From Pantoea agglomerans (lineage in GTDB: Bacteria > Pseudomonadota > Gammaproteobacteria > Enterobacterales > Enterobacteriaceae), in contig NZ_CP083810.1 in NCBI RefSeq assembly GCF_020149765.1, forward strand, positions 62,001 to 126,000: a DNA stretch of 64,000 nt. The letters run 5' to 3'. This document shows positions 19,468 through 29,523 of this stretch, piece after piece. The position numbers and the translations under genes were made by a program. The first letter of the stretch is position 1; each line of letters opens with the position of its first letter. Below the pieces are notes generated by a model. That model was not told where the DNA came from and searched no databases. It saw only the letters and a list, made by a program, of their open reading frames with translations.

Positions 19468-21870
19468 TCAGCGCGCGGCCTGCCAGATACGTTGCTGATA
19501 ATCGCGGATGGCGCGGTCGGCGCTGAACATGCCGCAGCGCGCGGTGTTCAGGATCGCGGCGCGCGTCCAGGCGTCCGGATCGGCCCACAGCGCTTCGACC
19601 TGCTGCTGGGCGTTGAGATAGTGGTGGAAATCGGCCAGCACCAGGTAGGGATCGCCGCCCGTCGGGCCCAGGCTGCGCACCAGCGCGTCGAAGGCCGTCG
19701 TGTCGCCGTCGCTAAAGGTGCCGTCCTCCAGCGCGGTCAGCGCCCGATCCAGCTGCGGATCTTTTTTGCGCCAGGTCGCCGGCGCGTAGCCCGCCTGCTT
19801 CAGCGCAGTCACCTGCTCGACGGTATGGCCGAAAATAAAGATATTCTCCTCGCCGACCTGCTGGGCGATCTCCACGTTCGCGCCGTCCAGGGTGCCAATC
19901 GTCAGCGCGCCGTTAAGCGCCAGCTTCATGTTGCCGGTTCCGGAAGCCTCTTTGCCCGCCGTCGAGATCTGCTCGGAGAGATCGGCGGCAGGAATGAGCC
20001 GCTCCGCCACCGAGACGTTGTAGTCGGGAATAAACACGATTTTAAGGCGGTCGCCGACGCGCGGATCGGCGTTAACCACGGCCGCCACCTTGTTAATGGC
20101 GTAAATGATATTTTTCGCCAGCGCGTAGCCCGGCGCCGCTTTGGCGCCGAACAGCATCACGCGCGGCGTCAGATTCGCCTGCGGATCGCTGACCAGCGTT
20201 TGCCACAGGGCGATGATATGCAGCAGCATCAGATGCTGGCGCTTATATTCGTGGAGGCGCTTGATCTGCACGTCGAACAGGGCGTCAGGCTGAACGCGGA
20301 TACCGGTCTTTTCGGCGATCCAGCGCGTTAACGCCGCCTTGTTCTGCTGCTTGATGGCGCGATACTCCGCGCGAAACGCGGCGTCGTCCGCCAGCGGCGC
20401 CAGGTCGCTGAGCGCATCCAGATCGTTAACCCAGGGGCGCGACAGCGTATTGTCAATCAGCGTGGCCAGCGCCGGATTGCACTGCTGGATCCAGCGACGC
20501 GGCGTAATGCCGTTAGTGACGTTGTGAAACTTCTCCGGCCACAGCGCGTGGTATTCCGGGAAGAGATCCTGCACCACCAGCCGGGAGTGCAGCGCCGCCA
20601 CGCCGTTGACCGCAAAACCGCTGACCACGCAGAGGTTAGCCATGCGCAGCTGCTGATTGTGCACCACCGCCAGCTTCGCCCAGATCGCCTCATTGCCGGG
20701 CCAGCGCGCCTCAACCTCTTTTTTGAGCTGCGCGTTCAGCGTATTGATAATCATCATATGGCGCGGCAGCAGCGCGCGTACCAGACGCAGGTTCCAGCAC
20801 TCCAGCGCCTCCGGCATCAGCGTATGGTTGGTGTAGGCGAAGGTGCGCTGCGTAATGCGCCACGCCCGATCCCAGGAGAGCTGATGCTCGTCGATCAGCA
20901 GGCGCAGCAGCTCCGGGATCGCCAGCGTCGGATGGGTATCGTTGAGCTGGATCACTTCATAGTCGGGCAGCGTCTCGATGGCGCGGCCCGCCTGATGGTG
21001 ACGACGCAGGATGTCGGCCAGCGTGCAGGCGCACTGAAAATATTGCTGCATCAGGCGCAGCTTTTTCCCGGCCTGATGATTGTCGTTGGGGTAGAGCACC
21101 TTCGTCAGCTTCTCCGCATCGATGCCCTGCTGTTCGGCGCGCAGGAAATCGCCGTCGTTGAAGCGCTGCAGGTTGAACGGACGCGCGTGTTTCGCCTGCC
21201 AGAGGCGCAGCGGCTGGGTGACGCCGTTGCCATAGCCGACGACGGGCAGATCCCAGGCCTCGCCCTGCAGCAGGAAAGCGGGCTCCCAGCGCGGGCGCCC
21301 CTCTTCCGTCACCACCTTGCCGCCCAGACCGACCTGCACGGTCAGCGCGGCGTTGTGACGAAACCAGGGATAGCGGTCGCGTCCCCAGTCGTCAGGCTGT
21401 TCATGCTGCGCGCCTTCGATAAAACGCTGGCGAAACAGGCCATATTGATAGTTCAGGCCGTAGCCGATGGCGGGCTGGCCGGTGGTGGCCATCGCGTCGA
21501 GAAAACAGGCCGCCAGCCGTCCCAGGCCGCCGTTGCCGAGCGCCGGATCGGTCTCGCGCTCCAGCACGTCGCTCAGGGCGATGCCCCAGGCGGCGAGCGC
21601 GTCGGCGACCGCCTGATACCAGCCCAGGTTGAGCAGGTTATTTCCCGTCAGCCGGCCGGTGAGAAACTCCATGGAGAGATAGTTAACGTGGCGCTGCGGC
21701 CCGGATGCGGGCTGCGCAGGCAGTTCGGCCAGCAGTTCGGCCAGCGCGCCGCTCAGCGCCTGCCACCACTGCTGTTGCGTCATCTCCTGCGCGTCGCGCA
21801 GGCCGAAGCTTTGCCACTGCCGCGTGAGTGCGGCGGTAAAGCGGGCGTGATCGAAGGGTTGCGAATTCAT
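19468..21870 (-). CDS. malP: maltodextrin phosphorylase MalP
   Basis: An 800-residue glycogen/maltodextrin phosphorylase (E. coli 797). The pyridoxal-phosphate Lys region is [20 protein letters not shown], and the N-terminal [18 protein letters not shown] is typical. It releases glucose-1-phosphate from maltodextrins. It is first gene of malPQ, divergent from malT. A box-like MalT site is at 21934-21943 upstream. The extra N-terminal glycogen-phosphorylase regulatory segment is absent, which supports MalP over GlgP. Confidence 0.95.
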   Translation of the reverse strand: MNSQPFDHARFTAALTRQWQSFGLRDAQEMTQQQWWQALSGALAELLAELPAQPASGPQRHVNYLSMEFLTGRLTGNNLLNLGWYQAVADALAAWGIALSDVLERETDPALGNGGLGRLAACFLDAMATTGQPAIGYGLNYQYGLFRQRFIEGAQHEQPDDWGRDRYPWFRHNAALTVQVGLGGKVVTEEGRPRWEPAFLLQGEAWDLPVVGYGNGVTQPLRLWQAKHARPFNLQRFNDGDFLRAEQQGIDAEKLTKVLYPNDNHQAGKKLRLMQQYFQCACTLADILRRHHQAGRAIETLPDYEVIQLNDTHPTLAIPELLRLLIDEHQLSWDRAWRITQRTFAYTNHTLMPEALECWNLRLVRALLPRHMMIINTLNAQLKKEVEARWPGNEAIWAKLAVVHNQQLRMANLCVVSGFAVNGVAALHSRLVVQDLFPEYHALWPEKFHNVTNGITPRRWIQQCNPALATLIDNTLSRPWVNDLDALSDLAPLADDAAFRAEYRAIKQQNKAALTRWIAEKTGIRVQPDALFDVQIKRLHEYKRQHLMLLHIIALWQTLVSDPQANLTPRVMLFGAKAAPGYALAKNIIYAINKVAAVVNADPRVGDRLKIVFIPDYNVSVAERLIPAADLSEQISTAGKEASGTGNMKLALNGALTIGTLDGANVEIAQQVGEENIFIFGHTVEQVTALKQAGYAPATWRKKDPQLDRALTALEDGTFSDGDTTAFDALVRSLGPTGGDPYLVLADFHHYLNAQQQVEALWADPDAWTRAAILNTARCGMFSADRAIRDYQQRIWQAAR

Positions 21871-21933
21871 GTCGTGTGCTTCCTGTCAGAACGAAAAGGG
21901 ATTGCCTGCCAGTTTGCCTGCCGCCTTTCGGGC

Positions 21934-21943
21934 GCTCCTCCTC
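21934..21943 (-). promoter_or_regulatory. candidate MalT box upstream of malP
   Basis: On the minus strand it reads GAGGAGGAGC, 8 of 10 to the MalT-box consensus, about 65 bp upstream of malP. The same strand and distance as in a MalT-activated promoter. Confidence 0.45.
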
Positions 21944-22013
21944 CTGCATGAAATTCAGCAGGGAGGATAACGAGGGCGGAGAGGCCAGGGTAAATCTGAA
22001 AGCGGCGCAGGAG

Positions 22014-22029
22014 TGTGATTGCACTCGCT
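22014..22029. promoter_or_regulatory. weak CRP-like site upstream of malT
   Basis: TGTGATTGCACTCGCT has the left half TGTGA of a CRP site with 6-bp spacing to a partly matching right half. E. coli malT transcription depends on CRP, so the location fits. The right half is poor. Confidence 0.3.
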
Positions 22030-22151
22030 TTTGTTAAGCCTGCCTTACAGGTTCGCTTGCATTCAGCTAACGGATCCGTGAACGTGTATGAAGATTAATT
22101 ACGAAGCGTAAAAAAATGATGCGCTGAACGTTAATGGAGAAGCGTGCGCCC

Positions 22152-24854
22152 ATGTTAATTCCCTCGAAGCTCAGTCGTCCCGTACGCCTTGAAAGCACCG
22201 TCACGCGCGATCGCCTGCTGCAAAAGCTGGGCGCAGCGGGCAATTACCGGCTGGTGTTGATTACCAGTCCGGCGGGCTACGGCAAAACCACGCTGGTCTC
22301 GCAGTGGGCGGCGGATAGAAAGGATCTGGGCTGGTATTCATTAGACGAGGGCGACAATCAGCCGGAGCGCTTCGCCGACTATCTTATCGCGGCGCTGCAG
22401 CAGGCGACGCAGGGCGGCTGCAGCCGCAGCGAAACGCTGGCGCAGAAGCGGCAGTACGTCAACCTCAACGCGCTTTTCGCGCAGCTGTTTATCGAGCTGG
22501 CCGACTGGCGGCAGCCGCTGTGGCTGATCGTGGATGACTATCACCACATCGCCAACCCCGCCATTCATGAGGCGATGCGCTTTTTCCTGCGCCATCAGCC
22601 CGACAACCTGACGCTGGTCGTGCTGTCGCGCAATCTGCCGCAGCTCGGCATCGCTAATCTGCGCGTGCGCGAACAGCTGCTGGAGCTGGGCAGCCAGCAG
22701 CTGGCGTTTACCCATCACGAGGCGAAACAGTTTTTTGACTGTCGCCTGAGCGCGCCGCTCGCCTCTGAAGAGAGCGGGCGCCTGTGCGACGACGTGGCGG
22801 GCTGGGCGACGGCGCTTCAGCTGATCGCTATTTCCGCGCGTCAGGGCGCCGGCTCGGCGCAGGACTCCGCGCGGCGGCTCTCCGGCATCAACGCCAGCCA
22901 CCTTGCCGACTATCTGGTGGAGGAGGTGCTGGACAATATCGACGACGCGACGCGTCATTTCCTGCTGAAAACCGCGCTGCTACGCTCGATGAATGACGCC
23001 CTGGTCGCCTGCGTGACCAGCGAGGCGAACGGACGCATGCGGCTGGAGGAGATTGAGCGGCGAGGGCTCTTCCTGCAGCGTATGGATGATTCGGGCCAGT
23101 GGTTCAGCTATCACCCGCTGTTTGGATCGTTTTTGCGCCAGCGTTGTCAGTGGGAGCTGGCAGCCGAGCTGCCCGCGGTGCATCGCGCAGCCGCGCAAAG
23201 CTGGATGGCGCAGGGATTCCCCGGCGAAGCGGTCCATCATGCGCTCGCCTCAGGCGACGTCGAGATGCTGCGCGACGTGCTGCTGGCGCACGCCTGGACG
23301 CTGTTCAATCAGAGCGAGCTGGCGCTGCTGGAGAACTCGCTGAGCGCGCTTCCCTGGGCGACGCTGGTGGATAATCCACGCCTGGTGCTGCTACAGGCCT
23401 GGCTGATGCAGAGCCAGCATCGCTTTTCCGAGGTTAACCGCCTGCTGGCGAAGTTCGAGCAGGCGTGCAGCTGCGAGATCGACGCCGCGCTACAGGGCGA
23501 ATTCAACGCCGTGCGTGCGCAGGTGGCGATCAACGACGGCAACACCGAAGAGGCGGAGCAGCTTGCCCGCCTGGCGCTGGAAGCCCTGCCGGAAAGCCGC
23601 CGCTACAGCCGCATCGTCGCTACCTCGGTGCATGGCGAAGTGATGCACTGCAAAGGCGAGCTGGCGAGTTCGCTGGCGCTGATGCGTCAGACCGAGCAGA
23701 TGGCGCGCCGCGACGAAACCTGGCACTACGCGCTCTGGAGCCTGATCCAGCAAAGCGAAATTCTTTTCGCGCAGGGATTTCTGCAGGCCGCCTGGGAGAT
23801 TCAGGAGAAAGCGTTCGTGCTGGTTGGCGAGCAGCATCTGGCGCAGTTTCCGCTGCACGAGTTTCTGCTGCGCATTCGCGCCCAGCTGATGTGGGCGTGG
23901 GGCCGGCTGGACGAGGCGGAGCAGGCGGCGCGCGAAGGTATGAAAGTGTTGAAGGGCTACCCGCCGCAGCAGCAGATCCAGTGTCTGGGCCTGCTGGTGC
24001 AGTGCTCGCTGGCGCGCGGCAATCTGGATAACGCGCGCAGCTACCTGAACCGTCTGGAGAATCTGCTCAACAACGGCAGCCTGCACAGCGACTGGATCGC
24101 CAACGCCGACAAGGTGAGGGTGATCTACTGGCAGATGACGGGTGACGTCCAGAGCGCCAGCCACTGGATGCGGCACACCGCGAAGCCCGCCTTCGCCAAT
24201 AACCACTTCCTGCAGGGGCAGTGGCGCAATATCGCGCGGGCGCAGATCCTGCAGGGCGATCTCAGCCAGGCGGAAGTGGTGCTGGAAGAGCTCAACGAAA
24301 ACGCGCGCGCGCTGCGTCTGATGAGCGATATGAACCGCAACCTGCTGCTGCTCAATCAGATCTACTGGCAGACCGGACGCAAAGCCGAAGCGCAGCGCGC
24401 GCTCATCGAGGCGCTGAAGCTGGCGCGCGGCACCGGCTTTATCAGCCATTTCGTGATCGAAGGCGAGATCATGGCGCAGCAGCTGCGCCAGCTTATCCAG
24501 CTTAACGCGCTGGAAGAGCTGGATAATCATCGCGCGCGCCGTATCCTGAATGAAATTAACAAATACCATCGCCATAAGTTCGCCCACTTCGACGAGGGAT
24601 TCGTCAGCCGACTGCTGAATCATCCCGACGTGCCGGAGCTGATCCGCACCAGCCCGCTGACGCAGCGCGAATGGCAGGTGCTGGGCCTGATCTACTCCGG
24701 CTACAGCAACGACCAGATCGCCGGGGAGCTGGATGTGGCCGCCACCACCATTAAAACCCATATCCGCAACCTCTATCAGAAGCTGGGCGTCTCGCATCGC
24801 GCCGAGGCGATGCATCAGGCGCAGTCGATGCTGAAGCTGATGGGGTATGTGTGA
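22152..24854 (+). CDS. malT: maltose regulon activator MalT
   Basis: A 900-residue STAND-type ATPase regulator (E. coli 901). The N-terminus [20 protein letters not shown] matches E. coli MalT, which fixes the start at ATG 22152 rather than the in-frame ATG 22134. Walker [10 protein letters not shown] is near residue 39, Walker B is LIVDDYHH, a long helical sensor domain follows, and there is a C-terminal LuxR-type HTH ([19 protein letters not shown]). It is activated by ATP and maltotriose and inhibited by MalK. Divergent from malPQ, it should activate all mal operons in this window. Confidence 0.97.
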   Translation: MLIPSKLSRPVRLESTVTRDRLLQKLGAAGNYRLVLITSPAGYGKTTLVSQWAADRKDLGWYSLDEGDNQPERFADYLIAALQQATQGGCSRSETLAQKRQYVNLNALFAQLFIELADWRQPLWLIVDDYHHIANPAIHEAMRFFLRHQPDNLTLVVLSRNLPQLGIANLRVREQLLELGSQQLAFTHHEAKQFFDCRLSAPLASEESGRLCDDVAGWATALQLIAISARQGAGSAQDSARRLSGINASHLADYLVEEVLDNIDDATRHFLLKTALLRSMNDALVACVTSEANGRMRLEEIERRGLFLQRMDDSGQWFSYHPLFGSFLRQRCQWELAAELPAVHRAAAQSWMAQGFPGEAVHHALASGDVEMLRDVLLAHAWTLFNQSELALLENSLSALPWATLVDNPRLVLLQAWLMQSQHRFSEVNRLLAKFEQACSCEIDAALQGEFNAVRAQVAINDGNTEEAEQLARLALEALPESRRYSRIVATSVHGEVMHCKGELASSLALMRQTEQMARRDETWHYALWSLIQQSEILFAQGFLQAAWEIQEKAFVLVGEQHLAQFPLHEFLLRIRAQLMWAWGRLDEAEQAAREGMKVLKGYPPQQQIQCLGLLVQCSLARGNLDNARSYLNRLENLLNNGSLHSDWIANADKVRVIYWQMTGDVQSASHWMRHTAKPAFANNHFLQGQWRNIARAQILQGDLSQAEVVLEELNENARALRLMSDMNRNLLLLNQIYWQTGRKAEAQRALIEALKLARGTGFISHFVIEGEIMAQQLRQLIQLNALEELDNHRARRILNEINKYHRHKFAHFDEGFVSRLLNHPDVPELIRTSPLTQREWQVLGLIYSGYSNDQIAGELDVAATTIKTHIRNLYQKLGVSHRAEAMHQAQSMLKLMGYV

Positions 24855-24973
24855 AGTTGCCCGCCCTGTGCTCGAGCGTGATAGCCTCATGAAAATGAGC
24901 GGGATTTCCGGAAAGGGTCTGGCACAAATCCGCCACTGAGGCTCTTTCCCGCCAGCCTGCGGCCAGAAATGCC

Positions 24974-25011
24974 CCCCTCACAGACACCCCTTTTTTACGG
25001 CTGTGAGAGGG
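24974..25011. other. hairpin between convergent malT and the permease gene
   Basis: CTCACAG (24977-24983) pairs with CTGTGAG (25001-25007), extended by a few G-C pairs past a bulge. The loop contains six Ts. It may help terminate malT or the convergent permease transcript, but it is not a classic terminator. Confidence 0.35.
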
Positions 25012-25026
25012 TCACACCGCTTTTAC

Positions 25027-26457
25027 TCACTGTACCGGATAGCGCGTCGCGCTCAGCGCACCGCGGCGGTCGAAACGCCGCATCCCCAGCCACAGCAGCG
25101 CCGTAGCGAACCAGCCGATAACCCACGAGACGTCATTCCCGGCGAAAATCCAGGTCAGCGAGCCGTGGTGCAGCGGATTATCGATAAAAGGCAGCTGGAT
25201 CAGCACGCCGATAAAATAGGTGGCGATGCCCGGCCAGTTCCAGCGGCCGTAGCGCCCGTCCGGCTGCGACAGCGCGGGAATGTCGATATGGCCTTTGGTA
25301 ATAAGGTAAAAATCGGTCAGGCTGATGGCGCTCCAGGGCACGAAAAAGGCCAGCAGGAACAGCAGAAAGTGGGTGAACGATTTAAGAAAAGCAGGCTCGC
25401 TGATCAGCGCGATACCGCAGGAGATCGCCACCATCAGCACTACGAAACCAATCCGTCCGCCCCGGCTCAGGGAGGTTTGCCGGCTGAAGCCGGAAACGAT
25501 GGTGGTCAGCGACATAAAGCTGCCGTAGGCGTTCAGCGTGGTAAAGGTGATCTTGCCGAAGCAAATGGCAAAATAGATCACCATCGCCATGGTGGCGCTG
25601 CTGCCTAAGCCAACGATATAGCCCACCTCATTGCCGGAGAAGGCGCTGCCCGCGATAGCCGCGACGATAACGCCCAGCGTCATCGACGCCTGGGTGCCGA
25701 GCACGGTACCGAAGAACACCGCGCTGAACAGACGTTTCGCGGAGACCTCCTGCGGCAGGTAGCGCGAATAGTCGGAGACATAGGGGCAAAACGCGATCTG
25801 CCATGACGAGGAGAGAGAGACGGCGAGTAAAAAGGTTGAGAAAGCGAAGTGGCGATTCTGCCAGAGCGGCGCTAAATCGTGGGTTGAGAGCAGCGTGACG
25901 AACAGATAGAAGAACGCCAGCACGCCGATGACGCTGGCTACTTTGCCCAGCTTATGAATAACGCGATATCCCAGCACCGCAATCACGATAATGATCAGGC
26001 TGAACAGGATCATCCCGGCGGCGTTATTAATATGCAGCAGCTTCGCCATCGCCTGACCGGCCAGCACCGTGCCGCTGGCGGAGAAGCCGATATACATAAT
26101 GCATACCAGCACCAGCGGGATCACCGCGCCGAAGACGCCGAACTGAATGCGGCTGGTGATCATCTGCGGCAGGCCCAGTCGCGGTCCCTGCACGGCGTGC
26201 AGCGCCATCACCGCCGCGCCGATGATCTGGCCCACGAGCAGGCCGATAATCGACCAGACCACATCGCCGCCCAGCACCACGGCGAGCGCGCCTGTGACGA
26301 TAGCCGTAATTTGCAGATTGCCGCCGAACCATAGCGTGAACTGGCTGAACGGATGTCCGTGACGTTCGCGGTGGGGAATAAAATCGATCGATCGGGTTTC
26401 AGAAAGCCGCTGGCTCTCGCCGTCTGAACGCGCTGATGCAGGAAGTTCCGCTGACAT
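25027..26457 (-). CDS. NCS1-family cytosine/purine permease
   Basis: A 476-residue membrane protein with about 12 helices. NCS1 features include the N-terminal FTLWFGGNLQITAIVTGALA and a following glycine-rich helix, and SDYSRYLP, the conserved motif of CodB/PurP-like permeases. It is likely a proton or sodium symporter for a nucleobase, hydantoin or related N-heterocycle. No deaminase or amidohydrolase is adjacent, so the substrate is open. A perfect 18-bp palindrome lies upstream at 26518-26535 and suggests control by a GntR-type repressor. Confidence 0.85.
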   Translation of the reverse strand: MSAELPASARSDGESQRLSETRSIDFIPHRERHGHPFSQFTLWFGGNLQITAIVTGALAVVLGGDVVWSIIGLLVGQIIGAAVMALHAVQGPRLGLPQMITSRIQFGVFGAVIPLVLVCIMYIGFSASGTVLAGQAMAKLLHINNAAGMILFSLIIIVIAVLGYRVIHKLGKVASVIGVLAFFYLFVTLLSTHDLAPLWQNRHFAFSTFLLAVSLSSSWQIAFCPYVSDYSRYLPQEVSAKRLFSAVFFGTVLGTQASMTLGVIVAAIAGSAFSGNEVGYIVGLGSSATMAMVIYFAICFGKITFTTLNAYGSFMSLTTIVSGFSRQTSLSRGGRIGFVVLMVAISCGIALISEPAFLKSFTHFLLFLLAFFVPWSAISLTDFYLITKGHIDIPALSQPDGRYGRWNWPGIATYFIGVLIQLPFIDNPLHHGSLTWIFAGNDVSWVIGWFATALLWLGMRRFDRRGALSATRYPVQ

Positions 26458-26517
26458 AGGTTCCTCGCCAGGTTGAAGTGTTAATTATTATCTGCCCTTT
26501 GTTAACCGTTGCGACGC

Positions 26518-26535
26518 TACATGTATATACATGTA
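26518..26535. promoter_or_regulatory. 18-bp perfect palindrome, HutC/GntR-like operator
   Basis: TACATGTATATACATGTA is a perfect inverted repeat 61-78 bp upstream of the permease start. Its core TGTATATACA is the operator core reported for HutC-type GntR repressors. No GntR gene is in the window, so the regulator would act from elsewhere. Confidence 0.55.
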
Positions 26536-26767
26536 CGGATGTTGTCATGCCGTTTTAAAAGTTACAAGGCGGCGGGTCATTGGAAATTGTGATGGCGCTG
26601 GCAAGCCTGGCATGACGAACAGAGAGAAAAGCGCGCAAGAATATGCTACATAAGCGCAGTCTGCCGCCGCGATAAAAACAGCAGATGAGAAGAACGGGCT
26701 AACCTGCAGTAAGCGCAGGATTTACCCGCAAGATTATTGTATAGTCCGCGCTTTTTGGAGGTTTCCC

Positions 26768-27643
26768 TTGCTTAACGCATCCACGCGCCTGAACAAATAC
26801 ATCAGCGAGAGCGGAATCTGTTCGCGCCGCGACGCCGATCGCTACATCGAACAGGGCAACGTGTTTATCAACGGCAAACGCGCTGCCGTCGGCGCGCAGG
26901 TCTTTCCGGGTGACAGCGTCAAGGTAAACGGCCAGCTGATTGAGCCCCGCAGCGAAGAAGATCTGGTGTTGATCGCTCTGAACAAGCCGGTCGGTATCAT
27001 CACCACTATGGAAGAGGGCGAACGCGACAACATTCGCGACTTCGTTAACCACAGCGAGCGCATCTTTCCTATCGGCCGACTGGATAAAGATTCCCAGGGA
27101 CTGATCTTCCTCACCAACAATGGCGATCTGGTGAATAAAATCCTGCGCGCGGGCAATAACCACGAGAAAGAGTATGTGGTCACCGTTGATAAGCCGATCA
27201 CCGACGACTTTATCGCCGGTATGGGCGCAGGCGTGCCGATGCTCGGCACCGTCACTAAAAAATGCAAAGTGGTGAAAGAGTCCACGTTTGTCTTCCGCAT
27301 TACGCTGGTGCAGGGCCTGAACCGTCAGATCCGCCGCATGTGTAAGCATTTTGGCTTTGAGGTCACGAAGCTGGAGCGCACGCGCATTATGAACGTCAGC
27401 CTGAAGGGCATTCCGCTGGGCGAATGGCGCGACCTTACCGACGACGAGCTGGCGGAGCTGTTTAAGCTAATCGAAAACTCCTCTTCGGAAGAGAAGCCCG
27501 CAAAGAAAAAGACGCCCGCGAAAAGCAGCGCGGTGAAAAAGCCGGTTATCAGCAGCGCGCCGAAGAAAAGCGAAAAGAGCGACGACCGCGCCGGCAACCG
27601 CAAACGCTTTGTCCAGCCAGGACGCAAGAAGAAGGGGCGTTAA
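26768..27643 (+). CDS. rluF: 23S rRNA pseudouridine(2604) synthase RluF
   Basis: A 291-residue pseudouridine synthase: N-terminal S4 RNA-binding domain ([20 protein letters not shown]), then the RsuA/RluF catalytic domain with Asp in [16 protein letters not shown] long Lys/Ser-rich tail ends GRKKKGR as in E. coli RluF. The start is TTG 26768 with TGGAGG 6 bases upstream; no better in-frame start exists. It modifies U2604 of 23S rRNA (also U2605 in E. coli). It is single and housekeeping. Confidence 0.95.
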   Translation: MLNASTRLNKYISESGICSRRDADRYIEQGNVFINGKRAAVGAQVFPGDSVKVNGQLIEPRSEEDLVLIALNKPVGIITTMEEGERDNIRDFVNHSERIFPIGRLDKDSQGLIFLTNNGDLVNKILRAGNNHEKEYVVTVDKPITDDFIAGMGAGVPMLGTVTKKCKVVKESTFVFRITLVQGLNRQIRRMCKHFGFEVTKLERTRIMNVSLKGIPLGEWRDLTDDELAELFKLIENSSSEEKPAKKKTPAKSSAVKKPVISSAPKKSEKSDDRAGNRKRFVQPGRKKKGR

Positions 27644-27728
27644 CGCCCGCGCCATAACGGCGGCAGCGCGTTGATAAGCGGTTCGGGCGATATTGACGCG
27701 CTGCCAGGCGGGCTGGACGTCGGCGATC

Positions 27729-27895
27729 TCAATGCCTGAAAAAAGCGCTCTCCGCGAGCGTATCGCAGTCCAGATGAAGATACACCGGCCGTCCAGCACC
27801 AGCCGATCGAGGCGAAGCCCGCTTCCCGGCCCGGAGAACCGCAGGTCAGCCGGCGCCGGGTATCGCCAGATCGTTGTGATCGCCGGCGCCGCCCT
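27729..27895 (-). pseudogene. possible frameshifted remnant of a small protein
   Basis: One minus-strand frame gives IWRYPAPADLRFSGPG and then LRLDRLVLDG. A one-base shift then gives PVYLHLDCDTLAESAFFRH followed by a stop at 27729. Together they look like one beta-rich polypeptide whose frame was broken near 27785. I do not recognise the family, and an upstream in-frame stop leaves no start. It may be chance. Confidence 0.25.
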
Positions 27896-28018
27896 GGCAA
27901 ACCGTTACGGCTATTTTCTTTTCATCATGCTGCTTCTTTTATCCCGTTGATTAAAAAGCTTTTTAACGCTTTAGCATAATCCATGATAAAGTAGACGCAA
28001 AAAAATCGCGCCCGCGTC

Positions 28019-28033
28019 TAGACGACCGGTCTA
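28019..28033. promoter_or_regulatory. NemR-like operator 1
   Basis: TAGACGACCGGTCTA: inverted TAGAC/GTCTA arms with a 5-base centre, 20 bp upstream of the TetR-family start. It resembles the NemR box. Its near copy lies upstream of the next gene, so autoregulation is likely. Confidence 0.7.
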
Positions 28034-28053
28034 ATAAAGGCTATTTTGAATTC

Positions 28054-28659
28054 ATGAACACAGTCGCTCACAAGCACAGAGAAGGCATTCGCGAACATAT
28101 CCTGGACACCGGCCAGCGCATTATGGCCAGCAAAGGATACTCGGCTGTCGGTCTCAACGAAATTCTGACGGAAGCAGGCGTGCCGAAAGGCTCGTTCTAT
28201 CACTACTTCGGTTCGAAAGATGCCTTTGGCGTCGCTATGCTGGAAAGTTACTTTGACGACTATCTGGCGAATATGGATGAGACGCTGAGCCAGCCCAACT
28301 GCACGATGCAGCAAAGGCTGATGCACTACTGGCAGCAGTGGCAGGATACGCAATCTTTTCAGGACTGTCAGGGCAAATGCCTGGCCGTCAAGCTGGGCGT
28401 CGAAGTGGCCGATCTCTCGGAAGCGATGCGCCATACGCTGGAAAAGGGCACCGCCGGCATCGTGGCGCGCCTGACGGACGCCATTGAGGCGGGCGTAGCG
28501 GAAGGGTCGCTGCGCACTGAAGAGAAGCCGGCCGTGGTGGCGGAAACTCTCTATCAGCTCTGGCTCGGCGCCAGCGTGATGGTCAAGATTGTACGCAACA
28601 AGCGGCCGTTTGCATCAGCCATGGCGCTGACGCAGCAAATGCTTAACGCTGCCTCCTGA
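28054..28659 (+). CDS. TetR-family regulator, NemR-like
   Basis: A 201-residue TetR protein. The N-terminal HTH includes SAVGLNEILTEAGVPKGSFY followed by HYFGSKDAFGVAMLE, very like E. coli NemR. A Cys in KCLAVKLGVE aligns with the redox-active Cys of NemR that senses hypochlorite and quinones. It is autoregulated through 28019-28033 and probably represses the DJ-1/PfpI gene through 28706-28720. The usual nemA partner is absent here. Confidence 0.82.
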   Translation: MNTVAHKHREGIREHILDTGQRIMASKGYSAVGLNEILTEAGVPKGSFYHYFGSKDAFGVAMLESYFDDYLANMDETLSQPNCTMQQRLMHYWQQWQDTQSFQDCQGKCLAVKLGVEVADLSEAMRHTLEKGTAGIVARLTDAIEAGVAEGSLRTEEKPAVVAETLYQLWLGASVMVKIVRNKRPFASAMALTQQMLNAAS

Positions 28660-28667
28660 GGGGCGGC

Positions 28668-28693
28668 AAAAAAGGTCGGCAACGACTTTTTTT
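28668..28693 (+). terminator. terminator after the TetR-family gene
   Basis: An A-run and GGTCG pair with CGAC and a run of seven Ts around a GCAA tetraloop. This gives a short hairpin with a U-tail just after the stop, so the DJ-1-like gene must use its own promoter. Confidence 0.6.
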
Positions 28694-28705
28694 ATCAGCA
28701 GAATC

Positions 28706-28720
28706 TAGACGACTGGTCTA
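28706..28720. promoter_or_regulatory. NemR-like operator 2
   Basis: TAGACGACTGGTCTA differs from operator 1 at one base and lies 37 bp upstream of the DJ-1/PfpI gene. The repeat of the same site before both genes links them in one regulon. Confidence 0.7.
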
Positions 28721-28757
28721 CTATTTAAATGGCAACTTCATTAAGCGGAGAACAGAC

Positions 28758-29438
28758 ATGAAAGTATTAATGGTTTTGACCTCGCACGATCGGCTGGGCG
28801 ACACCGGACGTAAAACGGGTTTCTGGCTGGAAGAGCTGGCCGCACCTTACTACGCCTTTAAAGACGCCGGCGCCGAAATTACCCTGGCCTCGCCGCAGGG
28901 CGGCAACCCGCCGCTGGATCCGAAAAGCAATGAGCCTGATTTCCAGACCGATCTGACCCATCGCTTCGAGGCGGATGAAGAAGCCAAAGCGCAGCTGGCG
29001 TCAACGGTACGCCTGGAGAGCGTTTCCGCCTCCGACTTCGATATGGTGTTCTACCCAGGCGGCCACGGCCCGTTATGGGATCTGGCGGAAGATCAGCACT
29101 CCATCGCCCTGATCGAAAGCTTTATTGCCGCTCAAAAACCGGTTGCGCTGGTTTGTCATGCGCCGGGCGTGCTGCGCCATGTGAAAACCGCAGAGGGGCG
29201 TCCGCTGGTCGAAGGTAAAAAAGTGACCGGCTTCGCTAACAGCGAAGAAGAGGGCGTCGGCCTGACCAACATCGTGCCTTTCCTGGTGGAGGATGAGCTG
29301 ATCGCCAAAGGCGGCCTCTATTCCAAAGGCGAAGACTGGGGCTCCTGGGTAGTGCAGGACGGCCTGCTAATCACCGGACAGAACCCGGGCTCATCGGCGG
29401 CAACGGCGGCGCAGCTGCTGAAAGCGCTAGCGAAGTAA
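28758..29438 (+). CDS. DJ-1/PfpI-family protein (class I glutamine amidotransferase-like)
   Basis: A 226-residue protein of the DJ-1/PfpI superfamily. The nucleophile-elbow Cys is in VALVCHAPGVLR, and an acidic partner sits early (FWLEELAAPYY). It resembles glyoxalase-III-type or reactive-carbonyl-handling members (HchA-like fold). Control by a NemR-like regulator fits detoxification of electrophiles such as methylglyoxal or quinones, since E. coli NemR controls gloA. Good ribosome-binding site (GCGGAG) 7-8 bases before the ATG. Confidence 0.85.
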   Translation: MKVLMVLTSHDRLGDTGRKTGFWLEELAAPYYAFKDAGAEITLASPQGGNPPLDPKSNEPDFQTDLTHRFEADEEAKAQLASTVRLESVSASDFDMVFYPGGHGPLWDLAEDQHSIALIESFIAAQKPVALVCHAPGVLRHVKTAEGRPLVEGKKVTGFANSEEEGVGLTNIVPFLVEDELIAKGGLYSKGEDWGSWVVQDGLLITGQNPGSSAATAAQLLKALAK

Positions 29439-29523
29439 TCGCTTATTCTGCGGCGGCGCACCTTAGCCCGGACGAGGGTGCGCCGGTCGTCTCCTCGCCG
29501 TTTTCGCCCCAGATGCGTCGCCT

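Larger units (their letters stand above)
27644..28053. other. 410-bp interval with a possible decayed minus-strand gene
   Basis: No intact gene is seen. On the minus strand, two frames read like parts of one small protein (see 27729-27895). The right end carries the NemR-like operator at 28019-28033 and the promoter of the TetR-family gene. Confidence 0.4.

Noticed and set aside
20524..21951. 475-residue plus-strand open frame
   Set aside because: Antisense shadow of malP; no ribosome-binding site or family features.
23490..24890. 466-residue minus-strand open frame
   Set aside because: Antisense shadow of malT.
29454..29485. CGGCGCACC/GGTGCGCCG hairpin after the DJ-1-like gene
   Set aside because: A strong stem, but the 14-base loop and lack of a T-run make a terminator call unsafe.
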